This document shows, piece after piece, positions 1-14,275 of a DNA stretch of 64,000 nt. Numbering within the stretch: position 1 is the stretch's first letter; each line of letters begins with the position of its first letter. The position numbers were made by a program, and so were the translations under genes. The DNA is from Pyrus communis (lineage: Eukaryota; Streptophyta; Magnoliopsida; Rosales; Rosaceae): assembly GCF_963583255.1 (NCBI RefSeq), contig NC_084803.1, forward strand, positions 14,638,928 to 14,702,927, given 5' to 3'. The notes under the pieces are model-generated. The model was not told the origin of the DNA and ran no database searches. It worked only from the letters and a program-made list of their open reading frames with translations.

Positions 1-55
1 TCTGCCTTCCTAGTTCCCATATACTCCCATCCCCTCATATTTTGTACGGTTACAA

Positions 56-143
56 TTAAGCCACGTCAACATTTTATATTGATTTTTTTATAGAGATAAT
101 AAGACAAAAAACAATAGTGATATAAAATGTTGACGTGACTTAA
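56..143. repeat. Short palindromic MITE, family A copy 1
   Basis: An 88-bp element whose ends are near-perfect inverted copies: it opens TTAAGCCACGTCAACATTTT and closes with the complement of that stretch. The middle is A/T-rich (a T-run then a spacer rich in AATAA). Two further copies of the family lie at about 32163-32261 and 32435-32533. There is no coding capacity. The superfamily is not certain because I cannot define the target-site duplication. Confidence 0.7.
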
Positions 144-544
144 ATAAGAAGGGATGAAAGTGTGTGGAAACTAGAAGGGTAGAGAAGTCAGGTTCAATTT
201 ATATTGGCCTTTGACAAAATGAAAAGACGTTTGACTTTATTTTAAAAGTATTATTTTTTCAATTTTAAGAAAATAATAAATGATACGTGTTTTCAAAGTG
301 CCGATAACTTGTATCAAGATCTAATCCATAAAATAATTTTTTTAGAACAGCTTGAAATAGTTAATGAGTTTTTGTTTGTACAACATTAACAAATCTAACT
401 CTACGTGATGATAATATTTTGGAGCATCATAGAGCATCCTAGAGTTTTCATTTAAACAGTTGTTGATAATGATTTTGCTGACCAAGATCCCGACATTTAC
501 CATATATATTTTTTTTAACAATTGATATTATTTAGAGAAGTAAG

Positions 545-650
545 CTTAATTGCACGATAGACTAGTGATAATATGATTTAAATTTGTTTTTGACAAGAAT
601 CGAACTTAAAATTACTAAATCATAGTACTAAATAGTATATTTACTAGTTA
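545..650 (-). repeat. Degenerate tRNA-derived SINE remnant
   Basis: Read on the minus strand this segment has an A-box-like head (TTAGTACTATGATTTAG) followed about 15 bases later by a B-box-like AAGTTCGATTCTTG. It matches the head of the well-preserved SINE at 63154-63358 and the remnant at about 54255-54385. The tail is lost. Apart from this and the MITE at 56-143, I see nothing in positions 1-860. Confidence 0.45.
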
Positions 651-867
651 AATACATGGACAACCAATTTTTCTAAATAATTGGATTAAACGAGGTTTTG
701 GAAAATAAAAAGAAAAACGAAAAAATAACGAGAGAAATCCAATCCAAGTAAGAAAAGGACTTCCCAGCCAGAGAAACCATGACTTTCTTTAATCATGGCG
801 ACCCCAATAGTGGAGTCAAACAGTCGCCCACAGATCACAGATAGCATTATATAGCAAAAACAACAAA

Positions 868-938
868 GCCCCAAAACGCAATCGCTCCAAACGCAAAACG
901 GTGCCGAAAACCCCCCAAGTTCACAGCTTCGTCTTCAG
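868..938 (+). other. Probable 5' UTR exon of the coiled-coil gene
   Basis: The stretch ends at a good plant donor (CAG then GTACTT at 939). The next usable acceptor in front of the coding exon is ATTGCAG at 3044-3050, which would give a 2.1-kb leader intron. A TATA-like TTATATAG lies at about 847-854. The exon start is a guess; cDNA would fix it. Confidence 0.4.
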
Positions 939-1379
939 GTACTTCCTCCTCCACCCCCTAGTTGGAATCTTATTTCTCTTCCGTTGATTGCAATTCTTCA
1001 ATCAGTTACTTTTCGCAGCTGGAAACGAATTCGAATTTGAATTCCCAAATTTGATGTATTAAGTCGATGGACTTCGAATTTTAGGGTTCATTCAGTTTTT
1101 TGTTGATTTTACTTTTTCTGGGAAGAAAGATTGTAGCTTTATTGTAGATATGCATGAAGATTAATGTCTTGAATTGGGTTTTTAGGGTTAGGGTTTTTCG
1201 TATAATTGCATGGAGTTAGTTAAATTTGGGAATTCCGCAGAGTTAAACTATAGGCTTTGAGGGTGTGATTTGAAGTTGAAACCTTTGGCATTTGAATTTT
1301 CAATTGTGAAGGATTTTGGGGACCAATGAGGATTTGCTAGGGGTTCTAATGCATTCATCCTTTGTGTACTGGTGATTGC

Positions 1380-1627
1380 TGTTAAAAAATATTAGTATTT
1401 TAGGTATTATATTATTTGGGTTTTCTTATAAGTTTAGTTTGGGCCTAGCTTGGTAGTATTAGGGTTAGGTTTGTTCTCTATAAATATAATGCTTCGTAGC
1501 TATGTAGAATAAGTTTGTCACAATGTAGCCTCTTGAGGTTTTATAGCCGTTTCGGCATTCTAATTTGTTTAATAATATTCTTATTATTTTGTGTAGTCTT
1601 GTTCATCGGGTAATTTGATATTCAACT
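1380..1627 (+). repeat. 5' LTR of the short LTR element
   Basis: 248 bp, opening TGTTAAAAAATATTAG and closing GATATTCAACT. It contains CTCTATAAATATAATG, a plausible TATA box for element transcription. It is directly followed by the primer-binding site. Confidence 0.9.
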
Positions 1628-2797
1628 TGGTATCAGAGCAAATTCGATTCGTCGGAATTTAATCTGTTCTGGGTAGGTATCAATTTGTTCATCCGTTTGT
1701 CCGCTGCATATCAGTTCGTCATGGCATGTTTTGTTGGTTTGTCAGTCTTGTAGTAGTTAGGGTTTTGTTATATGTAAAAAAAAAAAAAAGATTGAAATTG
1801 CTAGAACTCTGAAGTTGAGTCACCAAGCCACGGGTACCGCGTCGCTGAAGACTAGAACCCCACTGCTGCAATTCGCATATTGCCGGTTTGTCAGCATTTC
1901 TGTTGACAAATAATGTTATGTGATTCCTGTCCCTTGTAGACCGGTCACGCCTGCACGAACCCGCCATGCTTGCACCACTCGAATCTTGACCCGCATCAGA
2001 TCTGCCACACCTGTTCAGTTATACCAGACTCGCATCACACCCTCTTGAAGCCGTACCGATGCAAACTGCAACCCAGATCCATCCCGCCACCGCACACCTG
2101 TCTGCCAGCTGCTCTCGCCCACATCAGACCTGCTACACACCACCACCATCCTCACGATCTGCGTCTCTTGCTGCTGCAACCAAACCACCACCGCTGCTGC
2201 CTGTTTCTTCTGTTGCTGCTAATTTTTCTTGCTGCCAAGTTGCATCTGCTGTGCCTTGTTGATCTGACTATTGGTATGGTGTTTCTTGTTTGATTAGTTT
2301 GGGACCATGAAGTAAACAAAGAGAAAATAAGGAGCAAGGAAAGGGAAAAAAAAGGCAAAAAGAGAAAGGAAATAAAAAAATTTGTTTGATGTTGCTTTAG
2401 GCCCACACGGTCAAAGGGAAAAAATGGTTAAGTTTGTTTTTAGGTCCACATGAGTTGTTGGCCTGTTTGGAATTGTTTTGTGACCGCTATTCGAGTGCTT
2501 GGAGTGTTGACCACTCGAGTGATAGTTGCCAGAATTTGTTGACGTTGTTCGTTTGTTGGTACAACGGAGATATGAAAATCTCGTCCATTTGGTGACGGGG
2601 AGCTCTCATGTGATTTCTTTCCATACTGTCAACATTAACATGTAAGAATCGGAATCACTTTGCAAGTCAAGTCAAGTTTGCCAGTTCGCTAATTGAGTCC
2701 AATCAGGTCAAGTCAAGTTCAGTTCGCTTGTCCGCCTAACGGAGCAAGTCCGCTCTGCTTGTTTGCAAACCCATGTCGTATACCGTTTGATGGGGGG

Positions 2798-3043
2798 TGT
2801 TGAAAAATATTAGTATTTTAGGTATTATATTATTTGGGTTTTCTTATAAGTTTAGTTTGGGCCTAGCCTGGTAGTACTAGGGTTAAGTTTGTTCTCTATA
2901 ACTATAATGCTTCGTAGCTATGTAGAATAAGTTCGTCACAATGTAGCATCTTGAGGTTTTATAGCCATTTTGACATTCTAATTTGTTTAATAATATTCTT
3001 ATTATTTTGTAGTCTTGTTCATCGGGTAATCTGATATTCAACT
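2798..3043 (+). repeat. 3' LTR of the short LTR element
   Basis: 246 bp, the direct-repeat partner of 1380-1627. It ends GATATTCAACT at 3043 and is followed by the ATTGC target-site duplication and then AG, so its last bases now act as the branch-point and polypyrimidine region of the host gene's splice acceptor. Confidence 0.9.
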
Positions 3044-3063
3044 ATTGCAGCATCTAGTGATAA

Positions 3064-3495
3064 ATGCAGGATCCGAAGATGTCACTGGCCGATGAGTTTT
3101 CAACTCCTAAGCTGAAGAAAAAGAAACCCTCAACCAAGAAGCGCCCCTTGTTTTTGCAACAAGGGAATGATGCGAATGGGGCTTCTCCACCTCCGGTAAA
3201 AGCAGGGCAGAAAGGAACCAAAAGAAACATGAAGAACGATGTTTCTCCATCCTTCCAGCAGCAGCCCGAGAGGTTGAGCTCAGATTCGTTGCCTGACTCC
3301 TCCCCATCTGGAAGCGGGTACCGTGCACTGAGGCTCAAGTATTTGCTGCTGGAGGAAGAGAGCTTTGCATTGGGGAGCGATCTAAGAGCGGTTGAAGATG
3401 AGGTCAAGACCCTTGAGGACGAGAAGAATGCACTTTTGGACAAGCTTGTTGTGTTAGAAGGCCTCGTTGATCCTTCGGAATTGCATTTGTCGTAG
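3064..3495 (+). CDS. Small coiled-coil protein, function unknown
   Basis: An uninterrupted 143-residue reading frame. The first half is basic and low-complexity: the start MQDPKMSLADEF, a lysine cluster KLKKKKPSTKKR at about residues 16-27 that looks like a nuclear localisation signal, then a Ser/Pro-rich linker. The second half (about residues 85-137) is a predicted coiled coil with heptad leucines (LRLKYLLLEEES, then VEDEVKTLEDEKNALLDKL). The ATG at 3064 is the first in the exon; residue 6 is an alternative start. No catalytic motif is visible and I do not recognise the family; a nuclear scaffold or adaptor role is only a guess. The 3' UTR probably runs to about 3600. The coding exon begins just 13 bases after the acceptor that abuts the LTR element. 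Confidence 0.75.
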   Translation: MQDPKMSLADEFSTPKLKKKKPSTKKRPLFLQQGNDANGASPPPVKAGQKGTKRNMKNDVSPSFQQQPERLSSDSLPDSSPSGSGYRALRLKYLLLEEESFALGSDLRAVEDEVKTLEDEKNALLDKLVVLEGLVDPSELHLS

Positions 3496-3609
3496 TTTAT
3501 CTCTTGATATCATTACCGGTTTTTGTGGTTGATTTGCACACTTGTAAATTGTAATGCTGTATGATCTCAAAGATTAAAGAGTGGTGTTAAATGTTAAACT
3601 TCTTTGGCA

Positions 3610-4010
3610 TACTTCGATGTTCGAAAAGATGAATGATATATGTTTACAACTGTCTGCCGGTATTTGTTTGGTGTTAATGTTGTTAGTCAGAGAAATTTCA
3701 TTCGTCGAATGCAAAAATTTATGTTCCACATTTCACAGAACCGAAACATGATAGCAGACTCTCCGTTGGATACAGAAAATGCCGGAGGAAGCGAAAACAA
3801 AGAAATTGTGCTATAATCCAGAGTGAAGGGAGAAAATAACAAATAAATATTTCCTTGATATACTTGGTTTAACAAATAATCTCATATCACCCACAAAAAT
3901 TACAGATAATCTGATAATAATTCTGCATTGGTTTCTTACTGTGTACGGTTTCTATTATCTGCAAGGATAACAAAGGTCCTAATCTAATTTTCGGGGCGGG
4001 TTGTGGGTTG
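3610..4010. other. Spacer between coiled-coil gene and subtilase
   Basis: About 400 bp between the 3' end of the plus-strand coiled-coil gene and the stop codon of the minus-strand subtilase. The two genes converge. I see no repeat or RNA gene; the right part should hold the subtilase 3' UTR. Confidence 0.6.
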
Positions 4011-7542
<3,532 letters not shown>

Positions 7543-7649
7543 TTTCTCAAGTGCCCCACTTTTTTTATTTCCTTTCCCAAAAGAGAGAAAAATATGAAGA
7601 GGGAGCCAAACAGTTGGATAAGAGAGGGAGGAAGAAGAAGAAGAAGATG

Positions 7650-7657
7650 GCTTTTTA
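7650..7657 (-). promoter_or_regulatory. TATA box of the subtilase gene
   Basis: Minus-strand TATAAAAA lies about 108 bases upstream of the subtilase ATG at 7542, which predicts a transcription start near 7620 and a leader of about 80 bases. Confidence 0.6.
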
Positions 7658-7659
7658 TA

Positions 7660-9870
7660 AGGAGGGACTAGTCTGCTCTTTTTATTTACAGAGGGAATGA
7701 TTGCTTTTGCGTAAAATTACCCAGTTACAAAGCAACCGCCGATGATGATAAAACTTGAAGGCAAGATTAGTGGCAGGGGTGAGAGTGTGAGTGAGTGGGT
7801 GAGCGGTGGGAAAGCCAGAGAGAACCAACCTCAAAAAGTGAAACCCTGAAACCCGGACCGTTGAAAAAGCGAAAGAATAAAAAGCCGGCAAACATAACAG
7901 TTGAGGTAGCACTCGCTCAAGCAACTCACTCCATCATCATCATCACATTGTCTAGATTGATGAGACCATATCGATTACTTACCGTTTATATTGATTAGAC
8001 ATATCTTTTTTGTAGACATGCTCAGCTACTAAAGTCTATGATGTCAATGATCCATTTTTTTTGTACAAAATGTGATGTGCTACTCAATTAATCAATCAGT
8101 AAAAATATGTAGATATGAGCGTAGCTACATTGTTAAAGTAATGTGTTTTTCATATGTACCTGAGTTTGACTTCCTCTTCTTGAAATTTAGGTTAGTTTGG
8201 GTTAGTCTAATATTCTCAAGAACTTGTATTCGTGTTTCACTTTAACCTTCAATTTTATTATATCAATTGCCTCACGTGTCGCACTTGAATTGACAATTTT
8301 ACCCTTTAATAGACGGAAGGAATAGGACATGCAATACAATTGAGGGATTCTAATATTTAACACCTTAACTGAAGCACCAAAGTGAAACATGCGTATGAGT
8401 GTAAGGATCACTATCAAAATTAACCATAATAAGTTATAAAGTGGATCTAACTTCTACGATTGCACTTTTTTTTTTAGTTTAAGCGATAAACGACACTAAT
8501 TTACACTAAGAGAGGAAGTGGATTTGAACTCGAAACAATATGAGCTGAACAAAAAAAACCTAATCACCAAGACAATCCACCACTTACTACAGTTGCACAT
8601 TCTAATAGAATGTGAATCATGACCAAGTATGATTACTTAGGCCTATTTGGCTCTTTCCATCATCATCGTAACCAACTTCCTCATGGATTCCATAATTATC
8701 TTATCTTTAAGATTTGTACACCCGTGGCCCTTTAAATAATTACTATATAATTTACACAACAATTATGGGGTTTTCACCCCAAATATAGAATTTGCTTTGC
8801 CCAATATATATATATATATGTATATTTATTTATTTATTTATTTTTCATAATTAAGTTAATGGGGTTCAGTTCACGATGTAAACTTGTGATGGTAGTTCTT
8901 TAACTCGTTAATTAAAAAAATAATGGTGGAATATGTAGATTAACGTGCATATGCTGCAATGTTCTGCTTCTGAAGCTTCTTTTCTGCTGAGAAAAGGATT
9001 GAAGGAATCTATAAACTGCAGAATAAATTAAGCCAATTAAACAGAGTACCTAAAAAGGGGGGAAATTATAATTTAATCCCCAAATAATGATTTAATAATT
9101 CTTTTTTATTTGCAGAATTATATGGACATGACTAGACAATTAGCCTTGAATTAAGGAAACTCAACCGATACCATTAACAAATAATAAGATCATATAATCA
9201 TCGTTAATTAGTATAATTTTTATCATTTTCCTTTATCAGCAACTATCGTTTATGTGATCGAAATTTAGAACTTCTTCCACCAAATTAAAGACTGCCATGA
9301 TAGGAACTATTCATTCCTTTGGAGGGTCAATACATCACTATGAGCTTCTTGAAAGCTCATCTACCAAGCAAAGTATTGGACGCAGTGGCTGAGCTGATGA
9401 GGGTGATTTGCACACAAAGATGTATCTACCTACTCAATATTACTTACTAAACTCAACTACATCAATAACTTTCTCGTCTCTTGATAAATCATACGAGGAG
9501 AGAGATAAAAAGGTAAAAGGAAAAAACACGCAGAATGCAACTTTCTATCCTCAACCACGTTCACAACTTAGACCAAACTGAAACGAATGATAATCATAAT
9601 CGAGGCTTAAAGTTATAAGCTCTACCGAACTAACAGCTCATACAAAGTTAATCTTGAAGTTGAAAAGTAACCACGTATTATAATTATTGATTTGCAACGA
9701 TAAAAAAATCTACCAGAAGCATGCCAAATCGAGTAAAGGTAACACTTTACCGTGAGTTTGGTAATGATGGTGATTAAGATCACCATTAATTATGGTTATG
9801 ATGAATATATATTATATAATTGTCAAATGATAACTTGATATCGTATGCACAATCATTGCTAATGATGTTT
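7660..9870. other. AT-rich spacer without a gene
   Basis: No coding region is supportable. There are simple repeats at about 8805-8845 ((TA)n then (ATTT)n). Around 8430-8600 there is a weak tRNA-like segment (minus-strand GTTCAAATCC resembling a B box), too degraded to call. Confidence 0.55.
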
Positions 9871-9872
9871 TC

Positions 9873-10082
9873 TCCGGAAAGGAATTCTCTCCTGATCTCT
9901 TCTTCCTAATCCACCAAATCAGTGGATCTGTGTTTTTGAAATTTGATCCAACGGATGAAGTTATTATAATTTTTAAAGTGGGCCCCTGCTTGTAGTCGTT
10001 AGATTAAATTTCAATGGCACAGATCTACTTATTTGATGGATTAGGAAGAAGAGATTTGGAGAAGATCCTCTTCCATTTTCTC
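9873..10082. repeat. Fold-back MITE, family B copy 1
   Basis: About 210 bp of inverted repeat. The left arm, from about 9873 with CTCTTCTTCCTAATCCA at its core, pairs with TGGATTAGGAAGAAGAG near 10038-10054. The inner arms GAAATTTGATCCAACGG and CGTTAGATTAAATTTC also pair. The interior resembles the MITE at 31808-31983, so the two belong to one family. It is non-coding. Confidence 0.65.
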
Positions 10083-10241
10083 CCAAGCAATAAGACTTGG
10101 AAGGCATCCAATCTCACAAGTTGATAAAGATGAATTGTCAATTCACTAATAAGGCAAGCAATTATGTTAATCTTTCCTATTGTGTGTTGCTTTAATACTC
10201 TACTGGATAATGCTAGAGAGAACAAATTTTTTAAACCAAAT

Positions 10242-10527
10242 TGTCACATCCCGGCCCGGGGCGGATCCCTTCCCGGGCTCGCTCCACCACCGTAGCACGA
10301 TATTGTCCGCTTTGGGCCCCGACCACGCCCTCACGGTTTTGTTTCTGGGAACTCACGAGCAACTTCCCAATGGGTCACCCATCATAGGATTGCTCTAGCC
10401 CCCTTTTCGCTTAACTTCGGAGTTCCTACGGAACCCGAAGCCAGTGAGCTCCCAATAGGCCTCGTGCTAGGTAAGGATGAGAATATACATTTAAGGATCA
10501 CTTCCCTGTGCGATGTGGGATGTCACA
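10242..10527 (-). repeat. Cassandra 3' LTR
   Basis: 286 bp, opening TGTCACATCCCGGCCCGGGG and ending GGGATGTCACA on the plus strand. It includes the 5S-like segment at 10354-10451. Confidence 0.9.
10354..10451 (-). other. 5S rRNA-like segment in Cassandra 3' LTR
   Basis: On the minus strand it reads GGAACTCCGAAGTTAAGCG, then TGATGGGTGACC, then TGGGAAGTTGCTCGTG. These correspond to the conserved middle of plant 5S rRNA, including the A-box and C-box promoter regions. The remainder has diverged, so this is an LTR component and not a functional 5S gene. Confidence 0.85.
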
Positions 10528-10597
10528 ATCCACCCCCCTTAGGGGCCCGACGTCCTCGTCGACACACATGCGACCATGGTTAGGCTCTGATACCAAT

Positions 10598-10883
10598 TGT
10601 CACATCCCGGCCCGGGGCGAACCCCTTCCTGGGCCCGCTCCACCACCGTAGCACGATATTGTCCGCTTTAGGCCCCGACCACGCCCTCACGGTTTTGTTT
10701 CTGGGAATTCACGAGCAACTTCCCAGTAGGTCACCCATCATGGGATTGCTCTAGCCCCTTTCTCACTTAACTTCGGAGTTCCTATGGAACCCGAAGCCAG
10801 TGAGCTCCCAATAGGCCTCGTGCTAGGTAAGGATGAGAATATACATTTAAGGATCACTTCCCTGGACGATATGGGATGTCACA
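10598..10883 (-). repeat. Cassandra 5' LTR
   Basis: 286 bp, partner of the left LTR, next to the minus-strand primer-binding site. The C-box-like TGATGGGTGACC is intact here as well. Confidence 0.9.
10710..10807 (-). other. 5S rRNA-like segment in Cassandra 5' LTR
   Basis: Second copy of the 5S-like region, reading AACTCCGAAGTTAAG and TGATGGGTGACC on the minus strand. It differs from the other copy at a few positions. Confidence 0.85.
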
Positions 10884-11154
10884 CAAATGACATGGTAATA
10901 GATGATTGGATTATTAATTAGGTGTCAATTAACATGCTTGTTTCTTATTAGTGACACATCATTTGATTTACAAATTTGGTCTCCCTAGCATTATCGTACC
11001 CTAATTCATTTTCTCTCCACCAAACAAAAGATATCATATTTGCAAAAGTGGAGGACTAATTCATGCTAGATTTTGATATGTAATCGAAAACATATTTCGA
11101 GCAAAATAGAATTTTCTTATAGAATAGTGAGAAAATTAAAAAAAACGTGATATG

Positions 11155-11415
11155 TGTTATAGCCTATTTCATCTGACATGGGAAGGGGGCCGGCAGCAGA
11201 GAGAGATTGGAGAGAGAGAAGTGTTTGTAGGGTTGTGTAGAATTATGTGTAGATGATGTGTTATTCTCCCCTACATAGTGCCTTTATTTATAGTACTAAA
11301 GGAGAGAAGAAATCATTCATCCCCAAGGAGTATAAGTTCGTATAGGAAAGAATAACTAGAATCAAATCTAATCTAAAATTTACACAATCACACTTAAACT
11401 AGAAAGTTTATAACA
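11155..11415 (-). repeat. Copia element 1, 3' LTR
   Basis: 261 bp from TGTTATAGCC to TTTATAACA, partner of 18864-19098. On the minus strand it carries TATAAATAAAGGCAC, a TATA-like motif that also occurs in the Copia element at 41.5 kb. Confidence 0.85.
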
Positions 11416-12382
11416 CTCCCATTTGAGTGTGTAAATACTCAAGTAGATTCGGCATCATGTAGAGGTTGAGGAAGTCGACTCGTCGACACTGATTCTAGGA
11501 ACACACTATTCTCAATAAGTTATGAACTTGCATAATGAAGTAAGTCTCACTAAAAAACCTTATGGCTATGGTAAAAACCCAAGTAGGGACAAAACCCATA
11601 GTCTAATGAAAAATGCGTGAGTAATGCAAAGTCAAATGAAACATCTACGGGACGTTATCAGGGATATGATCAACCCAAGGTGGGTGCCTCATTAAAACCT
11701 AGTGGGAAAAATGCTCCTAATCGTAAGAAAAAGAGTACATTAAGATCAAACAAGTATACTTTAGGATACTCCCCCTGAGGAGAGAACTAGCAATGTTACA
11801 ACTTAGAAAGTTTACGCGTACCAATTCCATGAACAAGCTTCTGAAACATCGCCTTTGGTATTGATTTGGTGAAGAGGTTGTCCATATTGTATTGTGAATG
11901 GATTTGCGTGATTTCAATCTTCTGATACTTTTGTTGTTGATGTAAGAAGAATAACTTCGGCGCAATATGCTTGGTGTTCTTTCATTTGATGTAACTCTTC
12001 TTGAGCTGTTTGTAGATCGTCACTGGGACATCAACGACTGGGTAAAGATCGCAGGAGCTTCGAATATGGCGCACAATTGCTCTCAACCAAAAGCATTCCC
12101 GAGTTGCTTCATGTACGGTAAGAATTTCAGCAAGGTTAGACGAAGTGGCAACTAAGGTCTGTTTAGTTGACCTCCAAAAGATTGCGGTGCCTCAAAAGGA
12201 AAAGACATAACCCGTTTGAGAGCACGCCTTGTGCGGATCAGACAAGTATCATGCGTCGGCATAACCAACAAGGCAAGAATCGACTTGAGATAAAAGGGTG
12301 CGGCACTCGAGGATCCGTAGGGATAGAACAAGCTTAAATCCGTAGTACCCTTAAGGTAGCAGAAAATGTCTTTAACACCAGT

Positions 12383-13400
12383 CTAGAGTCTGCGTGTTGG
12401 TGCATTACTATATCTTGCCAAAAGATTAACAGTGAAAGAGATGTCAGGTCTAATGCATTGAGCTAAGTACAATAAAGCATCTATCACACTTAGATAAGGA
12501 ACTTCAAGCTCCAAAATCTCTTCATCATCCTCCTTCAGACGAAAGGGATCTTGTTTTGCATTTAGCGATCGAACGACCATATGAGTACTATAAGGCTTCA
12601 CTTTATCCTGATTAAAGTGGCACAACACATTCTGGGTGTAGTTTGATTGATGTACTAAGATTCCATCCGAACGGTGCTCTATCTCGAGATTGAAACAATA
12701 TCAAGTCTTTCCTAGATCTCAACATCTGACTTCAGGTGCGCGGTAATTCTCGCGAGCTCTTCAGGAGTTCTGATAAGGTTTATGTCATAGATATATACTG
12801 CAACTATCGCAAAACCGGAATGTGACTTCCTAATGAACACACAAGGGCATAGTTTGTTGTTCATATATTCCTAACTAGTTAAATACTCACTCAGACGGTT
12901 ATACCACATTCTTTCAAACCGTAGAGTGAACGCCTTAGCCGAATTGAAAGCGTGTTCCGAGGTTTGGAAATATTTGATCCAGTTAATGTAAGTCATTCGG
13001 GAACTTTCATAGAAATTTCCGTATCAAGATCCCCATAGAGATACGTAGTTACTACGTCCATCAGCTGCATACTCAGTTTTTCAGAAACTACCAAATTGAT
13101 AAGGTAGTGAAAAGTAATCACATCCATAATGGGTGAATAAGTTTTGTCATAGTTAATCCTAGGGCGTTGTGAGAAGCCTTGTGCAACAAGACGAGTTTTG
13201 TAACGCACAATTTCGTTCTTCTTATTACGCTTCTAAACGAAAACCTACTTGTAGCCAATAGGCTTCACATGTGGTGAAGTAAGAGTTACAGGTCCAAACA
13301 CCTTACGTTTCACAAGTGAATCAAGTTTAACTTGGATTACTTGTTTCCAGTTTGACCAATCGACCTCGACATTCATCAACAGAACAGGGTTCAATGTCAT
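12383..13400 (-). pseudogene. Copia reverse transcriptase remnant
   Basis: Minus-strand fragments match Copia RT. KTRLVAQGFSQR is followed by YDKTYSPIMDVITF and then AYLYGD-like TTYLYGDLD; further down come RRSLYGLKECG and then VPYLSVIDALLYLAQCIRPD. The catalytic Y-V-D-D box is replaced by Y-I-Y-D near 12780-12800, and stops and frameshifts separate the pieces. RNase H traces continue to about 12100. It is inactive. Confidence 0.85.
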
Positions 13401-14275
13401 CCCTCAATATGATCTCAATAGCTACTGCATATGCTAATGCATCGTCGAGGATCATTTCATTTCTACACCACACATCATTTAAGCTAGCATAATAGACCTA
13501 AAATCATACAATTCTCGGAAGGTGGATTCGTTTCTTCAAGGATACTTCAGTAATCTTAAATTTCCTTATGAGTTGGATAAAATGAGTAAGCAACAGTTGG
13601 ATTCACGGTAGGCTCTTCAGGTGTTTGTGCTATGGGTTTCCTCTTCTGGGGATGTAAATCCTTTAAACCAAGATGTCTGTCACCCTTATGTGTAGGGGCA
13701 TATGATTGGCTAGCCGTTAATGTACGTGGATCACCAAAGTTGGCGTTCTGGGCCTCCAAGAGGGAAATTCGTCGTACCTTTGGTATATCTATCTTTACAG
13801 GCACATTCGCAGCTGAAATATGTGATCTTGTCACTCACACTAGATCGGTGAAAGCATTTGGCATGCTCTGAGCTATGCTCTGAAGATCTAATATGCGATG
13901 CACTTCAGTTTTAGACTTAACGATACGGGGATCTAAATGAGAGAAAGTGGGAGTCGTCCACTATAATTCGCGTCGTTCTTTAGGAACGTTGACGTTCTTA
14001 TCTCCCCCTAACGACGGGAAAACTGTCTCATAGAAGTGACAATCCACGAAACGAGTGGTAAACAAATCGTTTGTCAAAGGTTCTAAGTAACGAATGATTG
14101 AAGGAGAATCAGATCTAACATAGATTCCTATCCTTCGTTGAAGCCCTATTTTTGTACGTAAGGGCAGCGAAATTGACACATCGACCGCACAACCAAAAAA
14201 CGCGCAGATGCTATATGTCAGGTTCGTATCTGGTAACCAACTGAAGAGTGCTATATGGTTAGGTTGCAACAGGCC

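Larger units (their letters stand above)
1380..3043 (+). mobile_element. Short non-autonomous LTR retrotransposon
   Basis: Two direct LTRs (1380-1627 and 2798-3043) flank a 1.17-kb interior. A primer-binding site TGGTATCAGAGC (1628-1639), complementary to initiator Met tRNA, touches the left LTR. A polypurine tract TTGATGGGGGG (2787-2797) touches the right LTR. The 5-bp target-site duplication ATTGC is perfect (1375-1379 and 3044-3048). The interior has no gag, integrase or RT reading frame, only chance ORFs, so movement must have relied on proteins supplied in trans. The LTRs differ by about eleven substitutions and one 2-bp indel, so the insertion is not recent. It sits in the leader intron of the gene at 3064-3495, immediately before the splice acceptor. 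It is somewhat longer than a typical TRIM. Confidence 0.9.
10242..10883 (-). mobile_element. Cassandra-type TRIM with 5S-like LTRs
   Basis: Two 286-bp direct LTRs (10242-10527 and 10598-10883) enclose only 70 bp. The element lies on the minus strand: the primer-binding site TGGTATCAGAGC reads on that strand at 10595-10584 beside the right LTR, and a polypurine stretch AAGGGGGGTGGAT abuts the left LTR. A 5-bp target-site duplication CAAAT (10237-10241 and 10884-10888) is perfect. Each LTR carries a 5S rRNA-like segment in sense with the element, the defining trait of Cassandra. There is no coding capacity. The two LTRs differ at several scattered sites, so the copy is not new. Confidence 0.93.

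Noticed and set aside
1970..2293. Proline/histidine-rich ORF inside the short LTR element
   Set aside because: It has overlapping frames of similar quality, low complexity, and no gag or other family motif; it is the non-coding interior of the element.
10354..10807. Genuine 5S rRNA genes
   Set aside because: Only the middle of 5S is conserved, both copies lie inside LTRs with TSDs, and the ends do not match a 120-nt 5S gene.
13632..13871. Plus-strand ORF in the Copia 1 region
   Set aside because: It is the reverse of the Copia pol region between integrase and RT; the coding sense is the minus strand.
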